64,000 nt of DNA from assembly GCA_024102635.1 (NCBI GenBank), contig JAGFJO010000059.1:1-64000 (forward strand), given 5' to 3'. The notes beneath the pieces were generated by a model. That model saw only the letters and a list, made by a program, of their open reading frames with translations. It had not been told where the DNA came from and did no database searches. The first letter of the stretch is position 1; every line of letters starts with the position of its first letter. Origin of the DNA: Deltaproteobacteria bacterium (GTDB taxonomy: Bacteria > Bdellovibrionota_C > UBA2361 > JAGFJO01). Of the stretch, positions 7,648-16,217 are shown piece after piece. Both the position numbers and the translations under genes were made by a program.

Positions 7648-10600
7648 GTGATCTGCGGGATTTTTACACGGTTATTTCATTTCATACGAGCTTATCGCAG
7701 GTGGTTCACCGCCCTAGTCGCGATCTGTGCCTCTCTTATCGTCATCGGTATCTACGAATTGCGTACATCGCGACTTCAAGCGACGTATTTTGCGTCAGTA
7801 GGCCGTGAGCTCACATTCCAGTTGAAGCCCGGCCCGAGTAAGCGTATTCGCTACCCTGCTGACGGTCCTTTGGATATACGCTTCGGCTACACTCGCATTC
7901 CGTTTTTGATAAGAGATCTTTCACGACTTGGATTCTTTGTGGAGGCTCAGGCCGAGATTTCTCAGCGGCTGGCGCATCTTATCGATCGTGGAATATTTGC
8001 AATCTATCCCGAGAAAAGTCAGGCGGGACTCAAGGTGCTGGATAGAAACGGCGAGACCCTGTATCAAGCAATCCGCCCTGAAAGGATATACAAAAGTTTT
8101 GAGGAGATTCCTCCTATCGTTACAAAGACAATCTTGTTCATCGAGAATCGCGAGATATTGGACCCCACGCAGCCCTATCGTAATCCTGCCGTTGAGTGGG
8201 ATCGATTAGGGAGAGCCATCATCGAAAAGTCTGCGCAGATATTCTTTCCGTCTCACTCTGCCCCTGGAGGCAGTACCATCGCCACTCAACTCGAGAAGTA
8301 TCTGCACGGCTATGAGGGCCGCACGCGGGGTGTTAAAGACAAGCTTCAACAGATGCTTTCGGCCAGCTACCGCGCTTACCTGGATGGAGCAATGAACTAT
8401 CCGGCCCGTGAGCGGATAGTTTTGAAGTATATAAACTCTATCCCTCTCGCCGCCCTGTTCGGATACGGAGAAGTGAATGGCCTGGGAGATGGGCTATGGG
8501 CATGGTATGGACTCGAGCTGGACGAAGTGAATGAGCTTTTGGGAAGATTCACATTCGAAAGCGCGCGTCAGCGCGCCAAGGAGTTTGCTCCGGTTTACAA
8601 GCAGATGCTTAGTCTGTTCGTAGCACACAGGCGCCCGTCGTTCTATCTTCTTAATGATGCCGTTCATCTCGATAAACTAACAAATGAATATCTGAGGCTT
8701 CTCGCCGCAGAACGGGTAATCCCGACGGAGCTGCGTGATGCCGCAATAGCGGTGAAGTTGTCTATAAGAACTGCCGCGCCGCCGGCAGCCCCCGTTTCCT
8801 TTATTGAAAGGAAGGCCGCAAATGCCATCCGCACCCGGCTGCTTAAACTACTTAAGCTCAGCCACCTATACTCTCTCGACCAAGTGGACCTGACGGTAAA
8901 AAGTTCGCTTGATAAAAAGGTGAATGAGGAAGTCTCTGAGATCCTTGCGTCCCTGCGCGACAAAAAGAATGTGAAAAAGTACGGTTTGATGGGTGACCGT
9001 ACTCTTGCTCGCGGCGATCCGGCCAAGGTCATTTACAGCGTCACTCTTTATGAGCGCGTTGATAGTGTGAACCTGCTGAGAGTGCAGGTTGACAACTTGG
9101 ACAGGCCGTTCGACATCAATGAAGGCACACGTTTGGATCTAGGATCAACCGCCAAGCTAAGAGTTTTGGCCAACTACCTGGAGATCATCGCTGAGATTCA
9201 TGATCGGCTGAAATCGGCCTCCAAAAAGGAGTTAATAGAAGAGGCCCGCTCTGGCGGAGATGCTTTGACGCGCTGGGTGGCGGGAATATTAATAAATAAT
9301 TCTACTGCCACTCTGCGTGAAGTCTTGGACCAGGCAATGTCGCGCACATATTCCGCCAGCCCTGGAGAAAGTTTCTTCACCGGCGGCGGCTTGCATACTT
9401 TCTCCAATTTCAACAAAGACGATAACGGCCGCACCGTGACCGTACAAGAATCTCTCAGACATTCAATCAATCTCTCATTTATTCGAATCATGCGTGATGT
9501 GCTGCGTTATTACATTGCTCAGCTAACGGGAGAGGACTCGCCAAGAACGCGAAAAAGCAACGCCCGAAGGCAGCACTACCTGGAAAAGTTCGCCGACAGG
9601 GAAGGTACGCAGTATCTAGCCGGATTTTACAAAAAATATAAAGGGCGAAAACCGCAAGAGATATTGGCCGCCTTCATTAAAAGCATTCGCACCACACCCA
9701 AGCGGCTGGCGGTTGTGCATCGGCATATATTCCCCGATCGGGATTTCGCCGATTTTGTGGACTTCATGCAGCGTCAAATGCCCAAGACGTCACTGACTGA
9801 TAAGTCGTTAAAAGGCCTTTTCCAGGAATACTCGTCCGACAAGTACTCTTTGAACGATAAGGGATACATTGTAAGGGTTCATCCGCTGGAGCTGTGGCTG
9901 GTAGGCTACATGATGCACCTGCCGGAAGCCTCCTTCGCCGAAGCTCAAAAGGCCAGCTATGACGAGAGGCTCGAGGTCTATGAATGGCTGATGAAGAAAA
10001 GCAATCGTCGAGCACAGGATGTCCGAATAAGGAGTATGATCGAGGAGGAAGCGTTCGAGCTGATGTCGAAGGTATGGAAGAGGTTAGGATTCCCTTTTCG
10101 GCGCATGGTCCCATCCCTTGCATCCGCTATCGGCAACTCCGGTGATCGGCCGGCAGCTTTAGCGGAATTAATGGGAATAATAGTAAACGACGGCGTGAAG
10201 CTTCCAATGCAGCGCATGGAACGGATGCACTTTGCCAAAGGCACGCCCTTCGAAACGATTCTATCGATTAATAGACTTGCCGAGGGCGAGAGGGTTATGC
10301 GTCCCGAGGTAGCGGCAGTGCTGCGGCAAGCTCTGCGGGATGTAGTAGAAAACGGAACTGCGCGGCGTGTCGACAAAACCTTCAAAAATTCAGAGGGAGC
10401 CGTTATTCCGGTCGGCGGAAAAACCGGCACTGGTGACAACCGATTTGAAAAATTCGGGAAGGGCGGGCAGTTAATATCATCGCGCGTGGTGAACCGCACC
10501 GCCACGTTCGTCTTTTATATCGGCCAGCGATTTTTCGGAACGGTGACCGCGCATGTGCAGGGAGAGAATGCCGCTAATTATGATTTTACCAGCGCGTTAG

Positions 10601-10806
10601 CAGCCGAGGTGCTGAAGGCGATAGCGCCAGCATTGGAGCCGCTAGTGAAGACTCAGAAAGGCATTGTAGCTGATGATAAAGCGCAGAAGAGCAGCGAAAA
10701 GAGAGATCCTCCGCCGGCCAAACCTACACCGAAACCAACTTCGACTCCGGTAAAACTGAAATCTGTGAGTATCGCTCCGCCTGTGGCGCCGAAGTTTCCC
10801 GATTGA
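7648..10806 (+). CDS. Class A penicillin-binding protein (GT51 transglycosylase and transpeptidase)
   Basis: This bifunctional peptidoglycan synthase is anchored by one N-terminal membrane helix (about residues 18-37). The GT51 domain shows the catalytic FIENRE glutamate motif at about residue 166 and GGSTIATQLEK at about 207. The transpeptidase domain has all three active-site motifs: STAK (about 501), SIN in RHSINLSF (about 607) and KTGTGDN (about 925). At 1,052 residues it is longer than usual. The extra length lies in a charged helical insert between SIN and KTG (about 630-830) and in a Pro/Lys-rich tail (about 990-1052). The start is GTG at 7648 without a strong ribosome site. It should polymerise and cross-link cell wall at the periplasmic face. 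Confidence 0.85.
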   Translation: MICGIFTRLFHFIRAYRRWFTALVAICASLIVIGIYELRTSRLQATYFASVGRELTFQLKPGPSKRIRYPADGPLDIRFGYTRIPFLIRDLSRLGFFVEAQAEISQRLAHLIDRGIFAIYPEKSQAGLKVLDRNGETLYQAIRPERIYKSFEEIPPIVTKTILFIENREILDPTQPYRNPAVEWDRLGRAIIEKSAQIFFPSHSAPGGSTIATQLEKYLHGYEGRTRGVKDKLQQMLSASYRAYLDGAMNYPARERIVLKYINSIPLAALFGYGEVNGLGDGLWAWYGLELDEVNELLGRFTFESARQRAKEFAPVYKQMLSLFVAHRRPSFYLLNDAVHLDKLTNEYLRLLAAERVIPTELRDAAIAVKLSIRTAAPPAAPVSFIERKAANAIRTRLLKLLKLSHLYSLDQVDLTVKSSLDKKVNEEVSEILASLRDKKNVKKYGLMGDRTLARGDPAKVIYSVTLYERVDSVNLLRVQVDNLDRPFDINEGTRLDLGSTAKLRVLANYLEIIAEIHDRLKSASKKELIEEARSGGDALTRWVAGILINNSTATLREVLDQAMSRTYSASPGESFFTGGGLHTFSNFNKDDNGRTVTVQESLRHSINLSFIRIMRDVLRYYIAQLTGEDSPRTRKSNARRQHYLEKFADREGTQYLAGFYKKYKGRKPQEILAAFIKSIRTTPKRLAVVHRHIFPDRDFADFVDFMQRQMPKTSLTDKSLKGLFQEYSSDKYSLNDKGYIVRVHPLELWLVGYMMHLPEASFAEAQKASYDERLEVYEWLMKKSNRRAQDVRIRSMIEEEAFELMSKVWKRLGFPFRRMVPSLASAIGNSGDRPAALAELMGIIVNDGVKLPMQRMERMHFAKGTPFETILSINRLAEGERVMRPEVAAVLRQALRDVVENGTARRVDKTFKNSEGAVIPVGGKTGTGDNRFEKFGKGGQLISSRVVNRTATFVFYIGQRFFGTVTAHVQGENAANYDFTSALAAEVLKAIAPALEPLVKTQKGIVADDKAQKSSEKRDPPPAKPTPKPTSTPVKLKSVSIAPPVAPKFPD

Positions 10807-10874
10807 TCGATTGCCGAGAAGCTTTGCGAGGTAGGCGTCCTATGGCGGCACTCCAATCGGCGTGGCAAAAGAGC

Positions 10875-10903
10875 AAAAAAAAAGCCGCCCAAGGAGGGCG
10901 GCT
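10875..10903 (-). terminator. Rho-independent terminator of the lipoprotein gene
   Basis: Read on the minus strand, AGCCGCCC pairs with GGGCGGCT (8 bp, 5-nt loop) and is followed by a run of nine T residues (the A-tract at 10875-10883). It lies about 20 nt beyond the stop codon of the lipoprotein gene and between two convergent genes. The plus-strand side has no U-run. Confidence 0.85.
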
Positions 10904-10925
10904 CTATCATTAGGTATTTAGTAGC

Positions 10926-12596
10926 TTAGCCCTTCGGCGGAATCTCGTAGGTGCTGCGCAGTTTAACGAGATTATCATCTACGTTTAGCGACAGAACTAC
11001 CGTTCCTACCTGCCTCATCTGAGCCAGCTGCTCCGGGCTGATTCCACCTTTACCGCCTGTGAACATCGCCAGTTGATCCTGTGTGGAGCTCAGGGCGTTC
11101 GCGATCTTATTAAAATCGGAATAGGCCACTATAAACGGCTTAGACGAACTGAGCATCTCTTTAGTCGAGTTCGACATGCCCGCAAGCAAAGTTCCGTTGC
11201 TCGGAGTAACGAGATCGCTTATTAGCTTCTCGCCTGAAGCAACAATCACCATGCCTTTATTGCTGGTAACGTATGCCCCTACGCCGAACGGGCTAAGAGC
11301 GTAAGTCACCTGGGCTCCGCCGATCTCCTTTTGCTGCCAAGGCATAGGCATTCCTGAAGATGCCAGTGCCATGTCGAGCTGCGATTTGACAAGCTTATGT
11401 AGAGCATCACTCTCACTTGATTCCGCAACTAACACCAGCTCCGGGAAAGGCGTTGCGCCTGCCGGGCCTCTTAGACCGAGGCTCAGCGACTTGAGCGAAT
11501 CAAGCAGCTTTAGCTGCTCACCCATCGGCCCAAGCGCTTCCGCCGGGATCTCGGTAAGCATGGCGTTTTTGATGCTGCTGATAGTCTTGCCGTCCAAGCT
11601 GAGTAGTAACATCAGATCCGATGGCACTTTGTTCAGAATATCGCTTCCTCCCGCACCACTCAGAGCCGAAATGACTCTTTTCTGGTTCTCATTTTTCGGA
11701 TTGAGCGATACGGCTACACTGTAGGACAGGTTGTCCTTCATCGAGCTTGTGAGAGCCAACGACTGAACCGGGATCTCCTTGAGTTCAGTGCTCGGATCCT
11801 GTTCAGGGCTTAAGCCAAGAGAGGCGACCGTACTGATGAACTTATTCATGTCAAAGTATGCAAAGGACATACTTTCTGCCGGATTGGTCACGCCACCCGC
11901 GGCCTTCTTGAACTCCTCAGATTGCTTAATCTGTTGAATCCCTGCTGAAGGTTTACCGTTGAAAAGAGTCTCAGCAAGCGGGATTGAACTCGCAAGCGCG
12001 AGCTTGTCTTTGCTGTAGGCTACGTAGAATTTCTCGAAAGGATTCCCTTTATCGCCCACTTGGACCGAGAACCCTTGTACGCCTCCTATTGTCTCCTTCT
12101 GGGTTGCAAAACCCTGAGCAGAGATTGCACTCTCTAGAGTGGGAATCTTACTCGATAGGTCCTGTCCGGAAGCGGCTGACATATAGATCGCCACCGTCGG
12201 TAGCTTGGCAGCTTTGTCGATATCGATAAAACCTACTCCGCTGTTGATCACATCGGGTTGACTGGGGCTCTTCGGTACCAAGCCTGTCTGAACCAGCGAA
12301 TCGATTATCGGGATAATTCGCTTCGCGTCCGGATTGTCTTCAAGATTCTTTAGCAGTTCAAGACTCTTGCTGGCATTCTGGCTCCATACGCTGCTCTTGA
12401 GCTTTTTATACCCCTCGGACTCCGTGTTCCATGTGAAGAAACCCACGCTGGTAGCGGGCAGGTATGAGACGATCTCTGAATCTAATATGGAAGGTCCAGA
12501 GGCAGCAGGTGTTTCTTCCTTCTTTGAGCATCCCTGAAATAACAGGACGCTCGAAGAGAGAACCGCTACCGATAGAGCCAGTTTGAAGCTTCTCAT
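10926..12596 (-). CDS. Large lipoprotein of unknown function (DUF3352-like)
   Basis: This 556-residue protein has a lipoprotein signal with lipobox LFQGC (Cys23), followed by a charged linker SKKEETPAAS. The mature part begins with LDSEIVSYLPATSVGFFTW and contains repeated alpha/beta units with many short Ser/Ala-rich helices. It resembles DUF3352-type surface lipoproteins, where a similar opening about protein levels of cell constituents recurs. No enzyme motif is visible. The start at 12596 has AAGGAG 6 nt upstream. Five 17-bp direct repeats lie just before the gene and a strong terminator follows it, so it forms its own unit. Confidence 0.75.
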   Translation of the reverse strand: MRSFKLALSVAVLSSSVLLFQGCSKKEETPAASGPSILDSEIVSYLPATSVGFFTWNTESEGYKKLKSSVWSQNASKSLELLKNLEDNPDAKRIIPIIDSLVQTGLVPKSPSQPDVINSGVGFIDIDKAAKLPTVAIYMSAASGQDLSSKIPTLESAISAQGFATQKETIGGVQGFSVQVGDKGNPFEKFYVAYSKDKLALASSIPLAETLFNGKPSAGIQQIKQSEEFKKAAGGVTNPAESMSFAYFDMNKFISTVASLGLSPEQDPSTELKEIPVQSLALTSSMKDNLSYSVAVSLNPKNENQKRVISALSGAGGSDILNKVPSDLMLLLSLDGKTISSIKNAMLTEIPAEALGPMGEQLKLLDSLKSLSLGLRGPAGATPFPELVLVAESSESDALHKLVKSQLDMALASSGMPMPWQQKEIGGAQVTYALSPFGVGAYVTSNKGMVIVASGEKLISDLVTPSNGTLLAGMSNSTKEMLSSSKPFIVAYSDFNKIANALSSTQDQLAMFTGGKGGISPEQLAQMRQVGTVVLSLNVDDNLVKLRSTYEIPPKG

Positions 12597-12647
12597 GCAG
12601 TACTCCTTACATTATTGTTTTCAATTTTTACAAAAAGCGGTGTCAAG

Positions 12648-12733
12648 ACTCTGCCCTTAGCAAACATCTGCACTTTGCAAACACTCTGCCTTTGCAAACA
12701 CTCTGCCTTTGTAAACACTCTGCCTTTGTAAAC
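12648..12733. repeat. Five 17-bp direct repeats upstream of the lipoprotein gene
   Basis: Five head-to-tail copies of ACTCTGCCTTTGYAAAC occur at 12648-12665 (18 nt, diverged), 12666-12682, 12683-12699, 12700-12716 and 12717-12733. The last two copies are identical. The array sits 52 nt upstream of the lipoprotein start, in its leader or promoter. There are no spacers, so it is not a CRISPR. Possible roles are iterated binding sites for a regulator or a slippage-prone length switch. Confidence 0.8.
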
Positions 12734-12855
12734 AATGGCGTGCATAGGTGAGCTGAGCCGACCGTTGTGTATGTGAAACATATCCGAGCAGGCTCACAAA
12801 ACGCAAATAGAAATAGGGAGATTAATTCGATTCGTGGAGTTTCGAAAAGCAACGT

Positions 12856-13572
12856 TCAAAAGTCGAGCTCGTATTCGAGAATGCTCATACGGTCGATTAA
12901 GTCGTATCTGAATGTGACCAGCTCTCCGATCCTAATTCGGGGATCTAACCCTTGGGAAACATTGAATTCCAAGTTGAACTCTAATATCTTGTGTCCCCGC
13001 CTTTCTTTCGAAACAACTAATGAGGCTTCGTCCGCTTGTACCGAAAATCTTACGGAGTCCCTTATATCGTCTAAACCTCGTTTTACGGATAAAAAGGCAG
13101 GGTATAGCTCTGACCCCTTCACCAGAATAGAGGCTCCTCGGCCCGCCTGTACCGTAAAGGCTCGGTGCGCGGCTCTTTCGTCCTGATCGGGGTCGGCGTC
13201 ACGGGGATTCCAGCGAGGCTGAGAGACCTCTATCAACCTCTCGAAGAGCTTAATCGAGCGCCTGTCGTAACGGTGAAAGTCCTGAATGTCGAAGGAGACA
13301 ACATCCTCAAAAGTCGTGTTGGAAGTGAGCAGATGATCACTACTCATCGCGCGTGAGGACGAGATGAACACATCTCGCTTATTAGGCCCGCTTTGAGCCT
13401 CGGCCCAGCTCGCAAGAATGCTGCACGCCAGAATACCGTACAGAAAGGGTAATAACAGAATGAACTTCGCTAAGACTTTTAGATGCAAGAGGTCCAGCAA
13501 AAGCGGGCCTGAAATAGGGGGTCCCGCGAGTAAGAAAGCAGCTTCTTTGCAGAGGTGGGCCGGCTTATTCAG
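12856..13572 (-). CDS. Hypothetical protein with signal peptide or membrane anchor
   Basis: I do not recognise this protein. From ATG at 13572 it is 238 residues. A hydrophobic stretch LAKFILLLPFLYGILACSIL followed by SWAEA looks like a signal peptide that would suit a later start, such as TTG at 13488 (210 residues). A longer frame from TTG at 13629 also exists. The mature part is charged, with ERAAHRAFTVQAGRGASILV and repeated FNLEFNVSQG strands, suggesting a small beta-rich exported domain. It lies 50 nt downstream of argF on the same strand and could be cotranscribed. Start uncertain, function unknown. Confidence 0.5.
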   Translation of the reverse strand: MNKPAHLCKEAAFLLAGPPISGPLLLDLLHLKVLAKFILLLPFLYGILACSILASWAEAQSGPNKRDVFISSSRAMSSDHLLTSNTTFEDVVSFDIQDFHRYDRRSIKLFERLIEVSQPRWNPRDADPDQDERAAHRAFTVQAGRGASILVKGSELYPAFLSVKRGLDDIRDSVRFSVQADEASLVVSKERRGHKILEFNLEFNVSQGLDPRIRIGELVTFRYDLIDRMSILEYELDF

Positions 13573-13680
13573 CATGCTTGGGGACACGACCAAATCATTT
13601 TCAGATTTGAACCGGCAAAGCAATATCAATTTTTCGCAATTAACCCTTGCCGGTCATTTCTCAAGATGATTATGCCTACC

Positions 13681-14625
13681 TCAGCGGCGTAAGCCGCCTA
13701 AGAGAAGCGCTAATACCGCTTTTTGCGTATGAAGCCGGTTTTCGGCCTGATCGAACACCACTGAGCGGCTGCTATCGAAGATAGCTTGCTCGACCTCAAC
13801 CCCGCGGTGGGCGGGCAGACAATGCATAAAAATCGCGTCTGATTTAGCGGCTGTGAACATCTTTTTGTCCACCATGTAACCCTCAAAGTCGACCATTTTT
13901 CGGCTGCCGGCCTCTTCCTGCCCCATTGAGATCCACACGTCGGTATAGATGACATCCGCATCGCGGCACCCCTCGATCGGGTCGTTGAGCAGCTCGGTGT
14001 ACTTCGGCTCCTTTCGCAGCAGCGGCTGATGTCCGGGAGGAGTCGCCACGCTCAATCTAATGCCGAGAAGTTCGCAGATCTGAATTAGCGAGTTGCAGAC
14101 ATTGTTGCCGTCACCTACGTAGCAGATTTTCACTTTTTTTAGATCGCCTTTGCGTTCCTGTACCGTGAATATATCGGCCAGCGCTTGGCAGGGATGATGA
14201 TGATCAGAAAGTCCGTTTATCAGCGGCACGGTGGCGGCAAGCGCGAATTCCTCAAGTGTCCAATGATAAAGCGCTCGAATCATCACTCCGTCGACGTAGC
14301 GAGACAAAGTTCTGGCGACATCGGCTATCGATTCTCGCTCCCCCATCTTTATTTCGGCGGCGTTAACGTTAATGGCGCTGCCTCCGAGCTGGAAAGTGCC
14401 GACCTCAAAAGATATGCGCGTCCGGCTCGAGGGCTTTTCAAAGATCATTGCAAGAGTTTTGCCTTCAAGAAGTTTGTGGCTCTCGCCGGCCTTCAAACAC
14501 CCTTTGAGTTCATGTGCTAAGCTGAGGATCGTTTCGATTTCTGAGGGTGTAAAGTGGCTGATCTCGAGAAAATCCCGGCCAACGAAGCTCGCACTTTCCA
14601 GTGATAATTTTTCCGGCATACTCAT
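13681..14625 (-). CDS. argF: Ornithine carbamoyltransferase
   Basis: This 314-residue cytosolic enzyme converts ornithine and carbamoyl phosphate to citrulline in arginine biosynthesis. The carbamoyl-phosphate loop reads SSRTR (residues 66-70), a Ser variant of the usual STRTR. Other family motifs are VMIRALYHWTLEEFA with DHHHPCQALAD (usually HPCQ), YVGDGNNVCNSL and the ornithine-side HCLPAHRG near residue 262. The HPCQ and HCLP motifs are the OTCase diagnostic ones. The length is normal. ATG at 14625 has AAGG upstream and lies 7 nt after argB on the same strand, so argB and argF form an operon. Confidence 0.95.
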   Translation of the reverse strand: MSMPEKLSLESASFVGRDFLEISHFTPSEIETILSLAHELKGCLKAGESHKLLEGKTLAMIFEKPSSRTRISFEVGTFQLGGSAINVNAAEIKMGERESIADVARTLSRYVDGVMIRALYHWTLEEFALAATVPLINGLSDHHHPCQALADIFTVQERKGDLKKVKICYVGDGNNVCNSLIQICELLGIRLSVATPPGHQPLLRKEPKYTELLNDPIEGCRDADVIYTDVWISMGQEEAGSRKMVDFEGYMVDKKMFTAAKSDAIFMHCLPAHRGVEVEQAIFDSSRSVVFDQAENRLHTQKAVLALLLGGLRR

Positions 14626-14632
14626 ATTGACC

Positions 14633-15505
14633 TTAGATCTTCATCTTGCGGTTAGTAACCATGGTTCCGATGCCCTTGTCGGTGAATATCTCAAGCAGCA
14701 GTGATCGCTCTACAGTTCCGCTGATTATATGCACGTCGGTTACTCCCCCCTTGATGGCTGCAACCGCTGCGCTGAGCTTTATTTGCAGAGAGCTGCTAAG
14801 TTCTGCGCTGTTCAGCAGATCTTCTGCCTCACTGAGGTCGAGGAACTCTATTAATCTTTTTCCCTTCGAGATTCCGCTGGAAGATGCAAGGTATATCAGT
14901 TTACTGGCCCTTAATGCTGCAGCCATACTGGACGCAACCAGGTCCGAATCGACATTTAATACCGACCCGTCGCGGCTGACTCCCACAGAAGAGATAACCG
15001 GCACATACCCCTGATCGACTAGGCTGCTGGGAAGAGTTACGTCTGTTGATTCAATCTCTCCGACATACCCGAGATCTTTCTGCTTAGGTGTTTTTATGCG
15101 CCGGGTGGTGAAAAGGTTCGCATCGCGTCCTGAAAGACCGACTGCTCGCACACCGACACGTCCTAATGACGTTACGATTGCATTCGATATGTTTCCGGAC
15201 AGCACCATGTCGATCATCTGCAGGGTTTCGGCGTCCGTAAAAGGCTGGCCCTCCACCATGCGAGGCTTCTTCCCGATGCGGTCAAGCCACTTATTGATCT
15301 CCTGCCCGCCGCCATGGACCACTACCGGCCGTATTCCGACATAACGCAGAAGAGCGATATCGTCTGCCAGAGAAACCAGCTGCTTCGGGCTGGACAAAAG
15401 CGAGCCGCCATACTTAACGACAACGATCTTCTGCGAGAAACGCTTGATGTATGGTAGCGCCTCGACCAATGTCTGTGCTTTAACGATCTCTTCGGCTAAT
15501 GACAT
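14633..15505 (-). CDS. argB: Acetylglutamate kinase
   Basis: This 290-residue amino-acid kinase phosphorylates N-acetylglutamate, the committed early step to arginine. The family motifs are VVKYGGSLL near residue 29, VVHGGGQEINKWLDR at about 62 and NVDSDLVASSMAAAL in the nucleotide-binding half. The region RDANLFTTRR corresponds to the SGKDG.L..A segment of the family. Such kinases are often inhibited by arginine, but an N-terminal helix for this is not clear here. It is followed 7 nt later by argF. The other arginine genes are not in the window. Confidence 0.95.
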   Translation of the reverse strand: MSLAEEIVKAQTLVEALPYIKRFSQKIVVVKYGGSLLSSPKQLVSLADDIALLRYVGIRPVVVHGGGQEINKWLDRIGKKPRMVEGQPFTDAETLQMIDMVLSGNISNAIVTSLGRVGVRAVGLSGRDANLFTTRRIKTPKQKDLGYVGEIESTDVTLPSSLVDQGYVPVISSVGVSRDGSVLNVDSDLVASSMAAALRASKLIYLASSSGISKGKRLIEFLDLSEAEDLLNSAELSSSLQIKLSAAVAAIKGGVTDVHIISGTVERSLLLEIFTDKGIGTMVTNRKMKI

Positions 15506-16217
15506 TAATATTACTCAGTTAAGCAGCCAGGATACTCGGTTATACAGTGCTGCGCGCGGTTTGTGAATATCCAGGGCGCAAACAGCAGCGCAACGGCTTT
15601 GGGTGCCGCTAAGACAGGCTATTATTAGGTGTTAGAAATGTGCGGCCGGCGCTTCTAAGCATGTGGCGCCTAGAAAAGATTTGGTAGAATGAGCAAGGCT
15701 GGAACCCCTTAAAACGCTTCAATCCTCTAAATCGTGAGAAACAGAGCTGCAAAGACAGCAAGCTGTAATGCCAGCAAACCTCGAATCTTAACCTTCCAAC
15801 CTTTTGAGCATCCTTGCTCATCCCCTAAGACCGGCCTCCGCCGATATTAAGGGATGGCTCAAAAAACTTTCCCTCTTATAAATTCGATGTAGGAGCGCTC
15901 AAGGCGGATTCTTAAAAAGCTGCAAGGAAAATGATCGTTCTGCTTTGAACTTACGGGCTTTCCCGGTAGCTGTCTCCGCATCCTGCTGACCTGGTACTTT
16001 CTCCCGCAGAGCAGAAACCCCTAATGAGCATGTCATCTTCTTGACATAGCTGGCGATTGAAAGCCCGATGGAGAGCTTTCAATCACCCAGAAAAGCCAAT
16101 CACTTTTATGAGTTAGAGCACGAGTGCCAGATGGCTCGGGGCTTGCACTAAATCACGGTGTGGAGATTTATTTTTGTAACGCGGCGAATTTAAAAGTCAG
16201 CTGCAAAGTTAACTTTG
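15506..16217. other. About 700-bp non-coding region with several hairpins
   Basis: No convincing gene is seen between argB and the glycosyltransferase fusion. The region holds at least three inverted repeats: TGAGCA/TGCTCA (15805-15820), TGTCA/TGACA (16031-16046) and a perfect 10-bp stem at 16055-16084. It could carry a long 5' leader or a small RNA. I saw no tmRNA, RNase P or SRP signature. A 70-residue frame on the minus strand lacks a start signal and was not accepted. Confidence 0.5.
16055..16084. other. Strong 10-bp hairpin in the non-coding region
   Basis: GATTGAAAGC (16055-16064) and GCTTTCAATC (16075-16084) pair perfectly around a 10-nt loop. The flanks TGG and CCA extend the stem past one mismatch. 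It lies 134 nt upstream of the large glycosyltransferase gene. It could be part of a leader RNA or an operator. There is no U-run next to it. Confidence 0.55.

Noticed and set aside
12648-12733. CRISPR array
   Set aside because: The units are 17 bp and contiguous, without spacers, and no cas genes are near.
15609-15821. 70-codon minus-strand frame in the 700-bp gap
   Set aside because: No start signal, no recognisable domain and an odd composition.
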